This document shows positions 9,047 through 18,142 of a stretch of DNA of 64,000 nt, one piece after another. Location: the NCBI GenBank assembly GCA_903642265.1, contig CAHJWN010000014.1, positions 1 to 64,000 on the forward strand, in the 5' to 3' direction. The position numbers and the translations under genes were made by a program. The notes under the pieces were generated by a model. It was given only the letters and a program-made list of their open reading frames with translations. It was not told the DNA's origin and made no database searches. This stretch comes from Acidobacteriaceae bacterium (GTDB lineage: Bacteria > Acidobacteriota > Terriglobia > Terriglobales > Acidobacteriaceae). Within the stretch, counting starts at the first letter, position 1. Every line of letters starts with the position of its first letter.

Positions 9047-9538
9047 ATGCCCACTCAAGAGAATCCCGAACTCATCAAGCAACTCCTCGCCTTGGTCAAA
9101 GGCGGCCAGGCACACGTGGACTTCGATGCGGCCATTAAGGACTTTCCCGTCGAACACTACGGCACCGTTCCAGTGAACCTGCCCTACTCCGCCTGGCAGA
9201 TTCTCGAACACCTCCGTATCACTCAGCGCGACATCCTCAACTTCAGCGCCCCGCCGACCGGCGGCTATCAACATATCGCATGGCCCGACGCCTACTGGCC
9301 CAAGGCCTGTGCGCCGCCAATGCCTGACTCATGGAACAACACGATCGCTACCATCCGCGCCGATCAAAAACTATTTGAAGCTCTCCTGACCAAGCCCGAT
9401 GTGGATCTCTACAAGCCATTTCGCTGGGGAGACGGCCAGAACCTTCTTCGCGAAGCCCTACTCATTGCCGACCACAATGCTTACCATCTCGGTGAATTGA
9501 TCGTCATCCGTCGACTGCTCAACATCTGGCCCGCTTAG
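9047..9538 (+). CDS. DinB-family four-helix protein
   Basis: A 163-residue protein of the DinB/YfiT metal-dependent superfamily. The metal-ligand histidines are placed as expected: WQILEHLRI in the first half and IADHNAYHLGELIVIRRLL near the C-terminus. Members include thiol transferases and proteins of unknown function, so no reaction is assigned. ATG 9047 has AGGAG 6 bases upstream. The stop is 12 bases before the next gene, so the two are probably cotranscribed. Confidence 0.8.
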   Translation: MPTQENPELIKQLLALVKGGQAHVDFDAAIKDFPVEHYGTVPVNLPYSAWQILEHLRITQRDILNFSAPPTGGYQHIAWPDAYWPKACAPPMPDSWNNTIATIRADQKLFEALLTKPDVDLYKPFRWGDGQNLLREALLIADHNAYHLGELIVIRRLLNIWPA

Positions 9539-9550
9539 AACAGGAGGCAC

Positions 9551-9949
9551 ATGAACGAACCCGAACTCATACGCTCCATGCTTACGACCGCCAAAACCAT
9601 AGCAGTTGTTGGTCTCTCTGCAGACACCTCCAAACCCAGCCACTACGTCTCCTCCTACTTGCAGCAACATGGCTACAAGCTCTACCCAATCAACCCGTCT
9701 ATCACCGAGGTCCTTGGTGAAAAATCTTACCCATCCCTCTCGGCTCTCCCTATCAAGCCCGACATCGTTGACGTCTTCCGCCTCCCAATCGCCATCCCTG
9801 CCATTGTCGAAGAGATGATGACGCTCAATCTCCGTAACCTTTGGCTGCAGCAGGAAATCGTAAACACGGAAGCCGCGCAGCATGCCGAAGAGAATGGCAT
9901 TCACGTTGTCATGGATCGCTGCATCATGGTCGAGCATCGTCGACTATGA
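9551..9949 (+). CDS. CoA-binding (YccU-type) protein
   Basis: A 132-residue single Rossmann CoA-binding domain like that of succinyl-CoA synthetase alpha. It shows IAVVGLSADTSKPSHYV at the N-terminus, LYPINPSI in the second strand and a conserved VVMDRCIMVEH end. It is widespread and of unknown cellular function. AGGAGG lies 6 bases before the ATG. It follows the DinB gene by 12 bases, suggesting a two-gene transcript. Confidence 0.85.
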   Translation: MNEPELIRSMLTTAKTIAVVGLSADTSKPSHYVSSYLQQHGYKLYPINPSITEVLGEKSYPSLSALPIKPDIVDVFRLPIAIPAIVEEMMTLNLRNLWLQQEIVNTEAAQHAEENGIHVVMDRCIMVEHRRL

Positions 9950-10030
9950 GTAGTTATTGCCTTTCAGTGCGCCAATGTTCATGTTGATAACACGGCGACC
10001 GATGTGAGCTTCAGACGCTGAGGACGCTTT

Positions 10031-10105
10031 CTAAGGTACCTCGCACGAAGCGCTCAGCAACTTCTTGGCGACGCGCTTGCGCTCGAAATATGGATGGGAG
10101 CGCAT
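10031..10105 (-). CDS. Possible 24-residue small ORF
   Basis: ATG 10105 is preceded by AGGAG at 5-base spacing and opens a basic 24-codon frame (starts MRSHPYFERKRVAKK) ending TAG. It sits alone in the 230-base gap between convergently unrelated genes. It may be a real small protein, a remnant of a larger gene, or chance. No homologue is recognised. Confidence 0.2.
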   Translation of the reverse strand: MRSHPYFERKRVAKKLLSASCEVP

Positions 10106-10180
10106 GACTTCTCCTGACCGTTTCTGGCTCCAGCCTTCAGCTGACCACTCAATCCGCAACACCACCTACAATCAAACCAG

Positions 10181-12292
10181 ATGAAGCCAAGCCTTTACAC
10201 CCTTGCACTCGCCGTACTCGCCTTCGCGTCTCCTTCCCCGGCCCAACTCACCTCAGTTGGCGACGGTGGCCCCGGTCCTGTGAAAGCTCAGCACCTCACC
10301 GCTGAACTGGTCACGTACGGAAATACCATTGCTCCGGGAGGCACCCTCCAGGCCGGCCTCGTCCTCACCATGGAAGAGAAGTGGCACGTTTATTGGCTTA
10401 ATGCTGGCGATTCTGGTGAACCGCCGCACGTCAAGTGGACCCTTCCCACCGGCCTGACCGCCGGCCCCCTGCTCTTCCCACCGCCGACCCGCCTTCCCCT
10501 TGGTCCGCTCATGGACTTCGGCTACGAAGATACTGCTGCCTTCCCGGTAACCTTCACCGCCGCTCCCGGCCTCAAGCCCGGCCCCGTCCACATAGATGCC
10601 CTTGTCGATTGGCTCGTTTGCGCACAGCAATGCATCCCCGGCAAAGCTCACCTCGGCCTGAACCTCACCGTTGGCCCACCCGCCGCCGCTGTGCAACCCG
10701 TAGGAGCGCTCGGCGAAGCGATCAGCCTCCTACCCAAGCCCCTTCCTTCCGCCGATCACGTCACCGTCACGGGCGGCGCAAAAGACTTTGTCGTCACCCT
10801 CAAGACCGGCAACCCAGTCAGCAAGCCTGAAGATACCGAGTTCTACCCCTACGACCCCGACCTCATCGTCAACTCCTCCGATCAGGATATAGAGCCTCTG
10901 CCCGACGGATTCCGCATCCGCTTCCTGCGCGCGGACGACCTGAAGACGCTTCCCGCAAATCTTCACGGCCTCATTAAACTCTCCGACACCGTCTCCTACG
11001 AGTTCACTGCTCCCGTAATGCCGGGCGAGATCGCACCGCCACCGCCATCCGTTGCCAAAACTCAGGCCTCCGGAGTCACGACCATCTCTGCCATCGGCCT
11101 CGCTTTCATCGGCGGCATCATCCTCAACCTGATGCCATGCGTCTTCCCTGTGCTTTTCCTCAAGGGCCTGGCCCTCGTGCAATCCTCCGGTGAAGAACGC
11201 AAACAGCTTCGCAGCCACGGCCTTGTCTACACCTTCGGCATCCTCGTCTCCTTCTGGACGATCGTTGGCGTACTCCTCGCACTTCGCGCTGGCGGCTCGC
11301 AGGCCGGATGGGGATTTCAGCTCCAATCGCCTGCCTTCATCGCGATCCTCGCTTCATTTTTGTTTTTCTTTGCTCTTTCGCTGGCAGGCCAATTTGACCT
11401 TGGCCTCTCACTTACAAGCGCCGGTGGGGAGCTCGCCACCAAGCCCGGGTATACCGGCAGCTTTTTCACCGGGGTCCTCGCCACCGTTGTTGCGACACCC
11501 TGCACGGCACCACTTATGGGTGCAGCCATAGGCTTTGCCCTGGTTCAGCCTGCCTGGATCACCTTTGCCATCTTCACCGCTCTAGGCCTTGGCCTCGCCA
11601 CGCCGTATATGCTCCTCAGCCTGCAGCCCGCATGGACAAAAATTCTTCCCCGGCCTGGCGCCTGGATGGAGATCATGAAGCAGCTCACCGCCGTCCCGCT
11701 CTTCGCCACTGCCATCTGGCTTGCTTACGTATACGGCCGCCTTTACGCCGGCGGCGCAACTGATCCTGGCGACGGAGTCTACCGGCTCTCGCTCCTCCTC
11801 GGTTGCTTCCTCGTCCTCGCTGTCGCTGGATGGGTCCTCGGCAAATGGCCGGCCAAGTGGTCGAGCGCCATCACCGCCATCGTACTCATCGCCGTCGGCC
11901 TGGCCATCCCGCTCTACCAGCCCAAGGACACCAACCTTGTCTGGGCTCCCTACTCGCAAGCCGCCCTGGACACCGCTCGCAAATCCGGCAACCCCGTCTT
12001 CATCGACTTTACCGCAGCGTGGTGCCTCTCCTGCCAGGTCAACGAAAAGCTTGTCTTACACGCGAAGGATGTTCAGCAACAACTCAACGACCGACATGTC
12101 GCTCTCCTCCGCGCTGACTGGACCAAGTACGATCCTGCCATTACGCAAGAACTTGCGTCGCTCAACCGAAGTGGAGTCCCAACCTACGTCCTCTACCCCG
12201 CCTCCACCTCTTCGAGCCCCGACGTTCTTCCTGAAGTCCTGACCAAAGACCTCGTCCTTGATGCCATAAAGAAGGACACCGCCGCTAAATAG
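10181..12292 (+). CDS. DsbD-type protein-disulfide reductase
   Basis: A 703-residue membrane protein that carries electrons from cytoplasmic thioredoxin to periplasmic disulfide partners. In order: a signal peptide (residues 1-21); a periplasmic DsbD-N/ScsB-like domain with a CxxxC pair in WLVCAQQCIPG; a central DsbD membrane domain of about eight helices from about residue 300 with the two essential membrane cysteines in NLMPCVFPVLFLKG and VATPCTAPLMGAAIG; and a C-terminal thioredoxin domain with active site AAWCLSCQVNEK near residue 615. All redox cysteines of the three-step relay appear present. No clear ribosome site precedes ATG 10181. It stands alone, with 241 bases of apparently empty DNA before the next gene. 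Confidence 0.88.
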   Translation: MKPSLYTLALAVLAFASPSPAQLTSVGDGGPGPVKAQHLTAELVTYGNTIAPGGTLQAGLVLTMEEKWHVYWLNAGDSGEPPHVKWTLPTGLTAGPLLFPPPTRLPLGPLMDFGYEDTAAFPVTFTAAPGLKPGPVHIDALVDWLVCAQQCIPGKAHLGLNLTVGPPAAAVQPVGALGEAISLLPKPLPSADHVTVTGGAKDFVVTLKTGNPVSKPEDTEFYPYDPDLIVNSSDQDIEPLPDGFRIRFLRADDLKTLPANLHGLIKLSDTVSYEFTAPVMPGEIAPPPPSVAKTQASGVTTISAIGLAFIGGIILNLMPCVFPVLFLKGLALVQSSGEERKQLRSHGLVYTFGILVSFWTIVGVLLALRAGGSQAGWGFQLQSPAFIAILASFLFFFALSLAGQFDLGLSLTSAGGELATKPGYTGSFFTGVLATVVATPCTAPLMGAAIGFALVQPAWITFAIFTALGLGLATPYMLLSLQPAWTKILPRPGAWMEIMKQLTAVPLFATAIWLAYVYGRLYAGGATDPGDGVYRLSLLLGCFLVLAVAGWVLGKWPAKWSSAITAIVLIAVGLAIPLYQPKDTNLVWAPYSQAALDTARKSGNPVFIDFTAAWCLSCQVNEKLVLHAKDVQQQLNDRHVALLRADWTKYDPAITQELASLNRSGVPTYVLYPASTSSSPDVLPEVLTKDLVLDAIKKDTAAK

Positions 12293-12534
12293 CCCCTTCT
12301 CTGTCATCTTCGAAGAGGATGTAATTCGGTTGTTGTCGCTCCCAAGCGATCTGCTGCGAGAACTATCTTGTACTCCTGCGCTCTCGCCCTTGTTATTAAC
12401 CGAAGCGCCTTGGAAGAATTTACGCAATCCCCTACCCCACGACCAATCGAACCTTACGTCTTCCCTCGTCCTAGTCCATGCTCCCTGCCTAAAACTGCAT
12501 CCAACAAACATCACGCGCAAAAGGAATTCACCAC

Positions 12535-13872
12535 ATGGCAGTCATGATGCAGGCCTTCTTCTGGGATTGCCCAAAGATCGATGAACAGGAACACAATTGG
12601 TGGAACTATGTCGCTTCCAAGGTCGAAGACCTCAGCAAAGCCGGGATTAACGCCCTTTGGCTACCGCCGGTAAACAAGGCAGCCAGCAACACGTCCATGG
12701 GCTACGATCCGTACGATTACTTCGATCTAGGCGACTATGATCAAAAAGGCGGCACCAAGACGTGGTACGGCAACTCGGAAGAGCTCAAGGCACTCATCGC
12801 CAAGGCCCACGCCAACAGCATCGGCCTCTATGCCGACATGGTCATCAACCACAACTCGGGAGCAGATGAAGAAGAGATCAATGGTCTTGACGGTCAGAAG
12901 CGCTGGACAAAATTCACGCCTGCCAGTGGCCGGTTTCCTCGCGATTGGAACTGCTTTCACCCTTCCCGCTATGAACAGGTGATGTTAGAAGGCGAAAACT
13001 TCGCGGGCTTCCCTCACCTCTGCCACAGAAACCCCGTCGTCTACACCGCGATGTTCGACTATTCTCGGATGCTCATCGAAGAGCTCGGCTTCGACGGTTT
13101 CCGCTTCGACTTTGTCAAAGGCTTTGGAGCATGGATCATCGGCATTATTGCCAAGTACCGCTACGTAAAGGATGGCGCGGAGTTCACGCCCTACGTGGTA
13201 GGCGAATACTGGTCTGGCGAGCAGGACATTGATGAGTGGCTGGAGAAAGTCAACGCATACACGGACACGCAGATCGCCGCTTTCGACTTCCCCCTCCGAT
13301 ACCAACTTAAGAAGGTCTGTGACGAGCCGCACTACGATCTTCGAAATCTCACCTATGGCGGCAACATCGTAATGAAGCGTCCAATGCACGCCGCCACCTT
13401 TGTCGATAACCACGACATGGGCGCGGACATGATCGTCAACGACAAACTTCTCGCCTACTCCTTCATCATGGTGCATGAGGGTTATCCGAACATCTTCTGG
13501 TTCGACTACTACAACAATGGTCTTGCGCGCCCGCTTACGCCGAATGGTATTGACGCTCTCGTCCAGGCACATCACAAGTTTGCTGGTGGTGACTCGCAAG
13601 TCCTCCACGCCGACCCTGACCTGTACATCATGCAGCGCATTGGATACAAGAGCGAGTCGGTGGACCAACCCGGACTCGTATACGTGCTGAACAACCTAGG
13701 CGACAAGTGGTCAGGTACCAGGGTCAAGACCCGGTGGCCCAACCAGAAGTTCGCACCAGTGGCCTGGGATGGGCACGACGATGCTCACCCCGACGAACGC
13801 ATCACTGATGCTGATGGCAACGCAGAGTTCCCCGCTCCGCCCCGCGGCTACTGCATTTACGTTCCCGTTTAA
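12535..13872 (+). CDS. GH13 alpha-amylase, cytoplasmic
   Basis: A 445-residue glycoside hydrolase family 13 enzyme. Residues after the start (MQAFFWDCP) and conserved regions are clear: DMVINHNSG, GFRFDFVKG with nucleophile D192, VVGEYW with acid/base E224, and FVDNHD with D294. It has a C-terminal beta domain ending GYCIYVPV. There is no signal peptide, so it acts on internal glycogen or imported maltodextrin, as for the cytoplasmic AmyA-like subgroup. AGGA precedes ATG 12535 by about 10 bases; ATG codons at residues 4 and 5 are alternatives. A strong hairpin follows at 13909-13945. Confidence 0.9.
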   Translation: MAVMMQAFFWDCPKIDEQEHNWWNYVASKVEDLSKAGINALWLPPVNKAASNTSMGYDPYDYFDLGDYDQKGGTKTWYGNSEELKALIAKAHANSIGLYADMVINHNSGADEEEINGLDGQKRWTKFTPASGRFPRDWNCFHPSRYEQVMLEGENFAGFPHLCHRNPVVYTAMFDYSRMLIEELGFDGFRFDFVKGFGAWIIGIIAKYRYVKDGAEFTPYVVGEYWSGEQDIDEWLEKVNAYTDTQIAAFDFPLRYQLKKVCDEPHYDLRNLTYGGNIVMKRPMHAATFVDNHDMGADMIVNDKLLAYSFIMVHEGYPNIFWFDYYNNGLARPLTPNGIDALVQAHHKFAGGDSQVLHADPDLYIMQRIGYKSESVDQPGLVYVLNNLGDKWSGTRVKTRWPNQKFAPVAWDGHDDAHPDERITDADGNAEFPAPPRGYCIYVPV

Positions 13873-13908
13873 CCCTGTTAACTGCTCTTGAGACGTAACA
13901 CCGTTGTC

Positions 13909-13945
13909 CGTCTGCCCATCTTAGCGACATCAGGATGGGCAGACG
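13909..13945 (+). terminator. Hairpin after the amylase gene
   Basis: Perfect 12-base stem CGTCTGCCCATC / GATGGGCAGACG with a 13-base loop, 37 bases after the amylase stop. There is no T-tract on either side, so it is an RNA-stabilising or bidirectional hairpin rather than a classical intrinsic terminator. Confidence 0.5.
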
Positions 13946-14036
13946 AGCCAGTACGACGTTACCTTCTAACACTGCAACGCTCCTCAGCGACGGCTGAGAC
14001 TGTGCCTTGAGCGATCTGCGGGACTGAAAGGCGCCT

Positions 14037-15551
14037 CTAGTACGCCTGAGCCTGGTTGAGGGGAAGTCGCACTTGGAAGCATGTGTCTCCAGGTTTGGAC
14101 TTCATGCTCAACACACCTGAGTGCTTGTTTACGATGCGCTGCGCTGTGTCCAGTCCCAGCCCAAGGCCTCGGCCGGGAGCCTTGGTCGTAAAGAAGGGCT
14201 CAAAAACCCTAGATTTAAGGTCTTCTTGGATTCCCTTCCCGTTGTCCCATATCTCCACGAGCGCGGATTGGCCCGAAACTCGCGTTATCAACCGGAGCAC
14301 GCCGCCTACGCCAATCGATTCCTCAATTGCCTCAAGAGCATTCTCGATCAAGGCAGTCCAGACCTGGTTTAGCTCGCTTCCGTACGCGCTTATCCTTGGC
14401 AGCGCCGGATCGAACTCCTTTACCACTGTCACTCCCTGCAGCCTGGACTGCATAATCGCCAACGTCGAACCGATTGACTCTGCCAGGTCAACATCCTGGA
14501 TCGGGGCCTGGTCCATGTAAGAGTAGTCTTTGATCGCCGAGATCAGGTCGAAGATCTTCACCGTCGAATCGATCACCGTCTCCGCCATCCGCTCAACTCG
14601 CAGGGACATCGCAAAGGCAGGGATCCCAAGCGCCAGCAACTCCGGGGATGCTATTTCCGCAAGCTCATCCAGTTGCGCGATCGTCAAAGGACTCTCCGCC
14701 AGCGAGGGCGCTAATGTCCAGCCATTCGGAATTTTGTGCTCGTCCAGCCATGCTGCTACCGCGTCTTCCCTATCAGCGAGCACCAACGCACTGAAATGAG
14801 CTGAAGACCGTTCCGAATAATCGGACATCTGCTCACGGGTCCGCTCATACCAGACCTTTAACGCGCAATCCTGTTCAGTCGAAGAGATCATCCTGCCTAA
14901 TTCGTGCCGCTGCTGGCCGTACTGCTTCAAATCGCCAAAGAGGCTTGAAGCCGCTCGTTGGGCCGCCGAAGCCGGGTTGTTCAACTCGTGCGCGAGATTC
15001 CCCGCCAGCTTGCCTAGGGCATTAAGCTTCTCACCCTGCTGCTCCATCCGGGTTACCTCACGCGTCCGGTCCAGCAGCACCGACACGCACCGCTGCGTCA
15101 TCGAAGGGATAGCCAGCAGCATCTCAGGGAATATAGTTTCATCGATATTCAGAGACCAGTGTGGTCCAACGCAGTATCCATCGCCACCGTAGGATTTCAT
15201 CCGTGAGTAGGGGACTTTGCCGGTCAATTGTCCGGCCCGCCCGATAAAGATCTGTGCAGCGGATCCCTTACCTCGCCGCACATGGATCTCACCCTTCAGG
15301 ATGAGATGCATCTTGTCGACCGGTCCACCCTCCACAAAGACAATCGCGGCATCTTCTCCTACATACTCAATTCCATTGGTTGCCAGCCATTCGTACTCTT
15401 CATCGCTCAAGCCCTGAAGCGGCACGATCGTCTTGAGAGCCTCGATGATTTCAGGTAGCGGTGTAAGGTGTTCCGGCGGGCATATGAACACCCGGCCTAA
15501 CGGAGAAGGAGTCATCGCAAGCATGTCGTAACTACTTTGAGTGGTGGCCAT
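14037..15551 (-). CDS. Histidine kinase with cyclic-nucleotide-binding-like sensor domain
   Basis: A 504-residue soluble kinase. The N-terminal part (about residues 40-150) is a cNMP-binding-like barrel (EYVGEDAAIVFVEGGPVDKMHLILKG in pieces, then VRRGKGSAAQIFIGRAGQL). The phospho-acceptor region KLAGNLAHELNNPASA places the histidine at about 188. The ATPase domain has N box IENALEAIEE, WDNGKGI and GRGLGLGLDTAQRIV. There is no membrane segment, so it senses a cytoplasmic signal; whether it binds cAMP is not shown. AGGAGG lies 6 bases before the ATG, inside the preceding gene, which overlaps by 20 bases; the two are translationally coupled. No response regulator is adjacent. Confidence 0.87.
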   Translation of the reverse strand: MATTQSSYDMLAMTPSPLGRVFICPPEHLTPLPEIIEALKTIVPLQGLSDEEYEWLATNGIEYVGEDAAIVFVEGGPVDKMHLILKGEIHVRRGKGSAAQIFIGRAGQLTGKVPYSRMKSYGGDGYCVGPHWSLNIDETIFPEMLLAIPSMTQRCVSVLLDRTREVTRMEQQGEKLNALGKLAGNLAHELNNPASAAQRAASSLFGDLKQYGQQRHELGRMISSTEQDCALKVWYERTREQMSDYSERSSAHFSALVLADREDAVAAWLDEHKIPNGWTLAPSLAESPLTIAQLDELAEIASPELLALGIPAFAMSLRVERMAETVIDSTVKIFDLISAIKDYSYMDQAPIQDVDLAESIGSTLAIMQSRLQGVTVVKEFDPALPRISAYGSELNQVWTALIENALEAIEESIGVGGVLRLITRVSGQSALVEIWDNGKGIQEDLKSRVFEPFFTTKAPGRGLGLGLDTAQRIVNKHSGVLSMKSKPGDTCFQVRLPLNQAQAY

Positions 15552-15987
15552 CTCGTACCTCCTGCTGTCGCATCGGCATGGCGTCGATCAGCACGTTCAA
15601 TCTCACTATTGTGACAGGATCGTGTGAACGGAACTTCTCGCCGCCATCCTTCCCGACCAAAACCACGGTAAATTGGTCGCCTGTGACGTGGAACTTGCTC
15701 CGCAATCGAAGCTGCTCTTGCGCAGAAACAGCTTGAGATCCGCTGACATTAGGCACGGCAAGTACGACTACATCACGCGCTCCAAGCTCTGCCTTAGGGT
15801 CGTTCAAGATTTGCATCTGCTTTGCGAACTGTGAGTCCTGATTAGGATGCGGGGAAAACACAAGTAAAAGACGGTACTTGTCGCGCATCTCGTCAAGCGT
15901 CATCGTCGATCCAGTCTTCACCTGTGCCCACGAATTCATCGCGGAGAACAGTAAAAAGGTAAACGTTAGGTAAACAATTTTCGACAT
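15532..15987 (-). CDS. Secreted DUF4174 protein
   Basis: A 151-residue protein with a signal peptide (SKIVYLTFTFLLFSAMNSWA-Q). Its thioredoxin-like DUF4174 domain runs from YRLLLVFSPHP through DVVVLAVPNVSG to FTVVLVGKDGGEKFRS. It lacks a CxxC motif, so it is not an obvious oxidoreductase. ATG 15987 was chosen over one 10 codons upstream because the signal peptide begins there. Its last 20 bases overlap the kinase gene and carry that gene's ribosome site, linking the exported protein to the kinase in expression. Confidence 0.75.
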   Translation of the reverse strand: MSKIVYLTFTFLLFSAMNSWAQVKTGSTMTLDEMRDKYRLLLVFSPHPNQDSQFAKQMQILNDPKAELGARDVVVLAVPNVSGSQAVSAQEQLRLRSKFHVTGDQFTVVLVGKDGGEKFRSHDPVTIVRLNVLIDAMPMRQQEVRDGHHSK

Positions 15988-16193
15988 TACATCATTCCAT
16001 GCTCTTACTACGTGCACTGCTGATTCTTTGTTCCCGCTTGCTCAACCTGCGCTTAAAGTCCATCGGGCTTGATGGGAGTTACTTCAAGCTGCTCGCTGTA
16101 CCTATTGCAAGCAATCCACGACGTAGATGGCACCTTAACAAAGATGAGAACGAAGAAATGACAAACGTGGTGATGCAACCCTTTGGAAGAGGT

Positions 16194-16225
16194 GGTCCCG
16201 CAAGAAATCAATAGCTTGCGGGACC
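16194..16225 (-). terminator. Hairpin downstream of ilvC
   Basis: Perfect 11-base stem GGTCCCGCAAG / CTTGCGGGACC with a 10-base loop, 12 bases after the ilvC stop on the minus strand. No T-tract follows. It is probably the 3' end structure of the branched-chain amino-acid transcript. The rest of the 16018-16236 gap shows no gene. Confidence 0.55.
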
Positions 16226-16236
16226 TTACGAGCGGC

Positions 16237-17262
16237 TTACGCCTTCACTACTGCACCATCCACAACCCTTACCGGATCAAGGAACGGCATCGATTTCCGC
16301 AGTTCAGCACCCACCGATTCGATCTGATGTGCTGCCTCGGCTTTACGGATCCGCGTGAACTCATGTCGACCGGTTTCATTCTCCTGGATGAACTTTTTAG
16401 CAAAACTTCCGTCTTGAATGTCATTCAGCAGGCCCTTCATCGCCGCTTTTACCTCGGGCGTTACGATTCGCGGCCCGGCCACATAATCGCCCCACTCTGC
16501 GGTATCTGAGATCGAGTGCCGCATGTACTCAAGTCCCCCACGGTACATCAGATCGACAATCAACTTCAGCTCATGCAGCACCTCGAAGTACGCCAGTTCC
16601 GGCTGGTATCCAGCCTCAACCAGGGTCTCGAAGCCAGCCTTTACCAGCGCTGAAGTACCGCCGCACAACACAGCCTGCTCGCCGAATAAGTCTGTCTCAG
16701 TCTCTTCCGTAAACGTCGTCTCGAGCACTCCGGCGCGTGTGCACCCAATTCCCTTTGCATAGCTCAGGGCTAACGCCAAGGCATGGCCGGACTTATCCTG
16801 CTCAACCGCCACAAGCGCAGGAACTCCACCCCCTTCCGTAAACACCTCACGGACACGGTGCCCCGGCGCCTTCGGTGCAACCAGAGAAACATCCACATTC
16901 GCCGGGGGAGTGATCGTGCGGAAACGGATGTTAAAGCCATGCGCAAACATCAGCGTTGCATCGGGCTTCATGTTCGGTTCGACATCCGCATGGTAAACCT
17001 TTGCCGCAGTCTGATCAGGAGTCAGGTTCATGATTACGTCCGCCCACTTTGAAACATCGGCCACGGTACCGACTACCAGGCCGGCCTTCTCCGCGCGCGC
17101 CGCGTTTGCAGAGCCCGGCCGCAGTCCCACTCGGACGTCGACACCCGAATCCTTGAGGTTTAGCGCGTGCGCATGCCCCTGCGATCCGTAACCAATGATT
17201 GCTACCCTTTTTGCCTGGATGAGTGAAAGGTCTGCATCTGCGTCGTGATAAGCCTTAGCCAT
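16237..17262 (-). CDS. ilvC: Ketol-acid reductoisomerase (NADP+)
   Basis: Second common step of valine/isoleucine synthesis: isomerises and reduces acetolactate or acetohydroxybutyrate. It has 341 residues, the class I (short) form. The N-terminal Rossmann motif is [19 protein letters not shown]. The knotted C-terminal domain has the metal-binding [15 protein letters not shown] (D and E ligands) and YECLHELK-type helix (here [13 protein letters not shown]). It is the last gene of the leu-ilv cluster, 100 bases after ilvN. AAAGGAAGA lies upstream of ATG 17262. Confidence 0.96.
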   Translation of the reverse strand: MAKAYHDADADLSLIQAKRVAIIGYGSQGHAHALNLKDSGVDVRVGLRPGSANAARAEKAGLVVGTVADVSKWADVIMNLTPDQTAAKVYHADVEPNMKPDATLMFAHGFNIRFRTITPPANVDVSLVAPKAPGHRVREVFTEGGGVPALVAVEQDKSGHALALALSYAKGIGCTRAGVLETTFTEETETDLFGEQAVLCGGTSALVKAGFETLVEAGYQPELAYFEVLHELKLIVDLMYRGGLEYMRHSISDTAEWGDYVAGPRIVTPEVKAAMKGLLNDIQDGSFAKKFIQENETGRHEFTRIRKAEAAHQIESVGAELRKSMPFLDPVRVVDGAVVKA

Positions 17263-17363
17263 GTCTATCTGATCTTCCTTTTCTTCGGTGGAATATTTTG
17301 TTTGGTCCGGACTTTCGCCTGGTCAGCGATGGCCTGCGATGTTCAGAAGCTAAAAGGCGTCGG

Positions 17364-17987
17364 CTATTCTTCTTCCTCATGCACGTCTTCGAACTCGTTA
17401 GGAATAATCTCTGAAACATCAAGCTTCTCAACTGTTTCAGTCTGCACATCGTTCGGAGTTCCTAAAGCCTTTAATACCCGGCTTGTATGATGCCCTCTTC
17501 TCATCGCCATCCTACCCGTGCGTGAAACCTCGAGAATGTTATAGCCGCTCTCCGTGATTACCTGAATGAGCCCTTCTATTTTTGAAGCTGCACCTGTCAT
17601 CTCTAACATGATTGACTCGGGAGCGAGATCTACTACCCTCGCGCGAAATACACTTGCCAGCTCGAATATTTGAGATCTTGATCCTTGTCCCATCGGATGT
17701 GAGGGGCCCGCTTCTACCTTGATCAGGCAAAGCTCTCGGATCACTGCCTCACTGCGGCCAACCTCATCCACATCGATAGTGATTTCAAGTTTATACAGCG
17801 ACGCCTTGATCCGGTGTGCAGCATGTTCCGGAGCTTCACAAACAATAGTCATCCGCGAAACGTCTGCCCGCTCCGATTCGCCTACAGTCAGCGAAACTAT
17901 ATTGATATTCAGGCGACGGAACAAGGAAGCTACGCGCGTCAGCACACCTGGCTTGTCACTTACCAACGCTACAAACGTGTGGAGCAT
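17364..17987 (-). CDS. ilvN: Acetolactate synthase small (regulatory) subunit
   Basis: A 207-residue regulatory subunit that activates the catalytic subunit and confers valine feedback. The N-terminal ACT domain runs from HTFVALVSDKPGVLTRVASLF and has NIVSLTVGESE. A second ACT-like domain follows (SQIFELASVFRARVVDLAPES). The C-terminal tail VHEEEE is acidic and longer than in E. coli IlvH. A linker near residues 95-105 (EAGPSHPMGQGSRS) is a small insertion. AAAGGAAATA precedes the ATG. It lies 155 bases after the lipoprotein gene and 100 bases before ilvC. Confidence 0.92.
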   Translation of the reverse strand: MLHTFVALVSDKPGVLTRVASLFRRLNINIVSLTVGESERADVSRMTIVCEAPEHAAHRIKASLYKLEITIDVDEVGRSEAVIRELCLIKVEAGPSHPMGQGSRSQIFELASVFRARVVDLAPESIMLEMTGAASKIEGLIQVITESGYNILEVSRTGRMAMRRGHHTSRVLKALGTPNDVQTETVEKLDVSEIIPNEFEDVHEEEE

Positions 17988-18142
17988 TATTTCCTTTCAC
18001 TTACCAGTAAGCCAACTTCTGATCGACACTACCAAACGACTAGACCGTCATACCATTGCAGCGATCAATCCCACTACCGCTTTGTAGGACCAGCAGTGCG
18101 CGCCATGGAGGCACCTGCCAACTATCGTCGCCCAACGCTGGC

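Noticed and set aside
8384-9274. 296-codon minus-strand open frame opposite the methyltransferase and DinB genes
   Set aside because: Spans two well-supported plus-strand genes and the gap between them; sequence is a GC-skew shadow.
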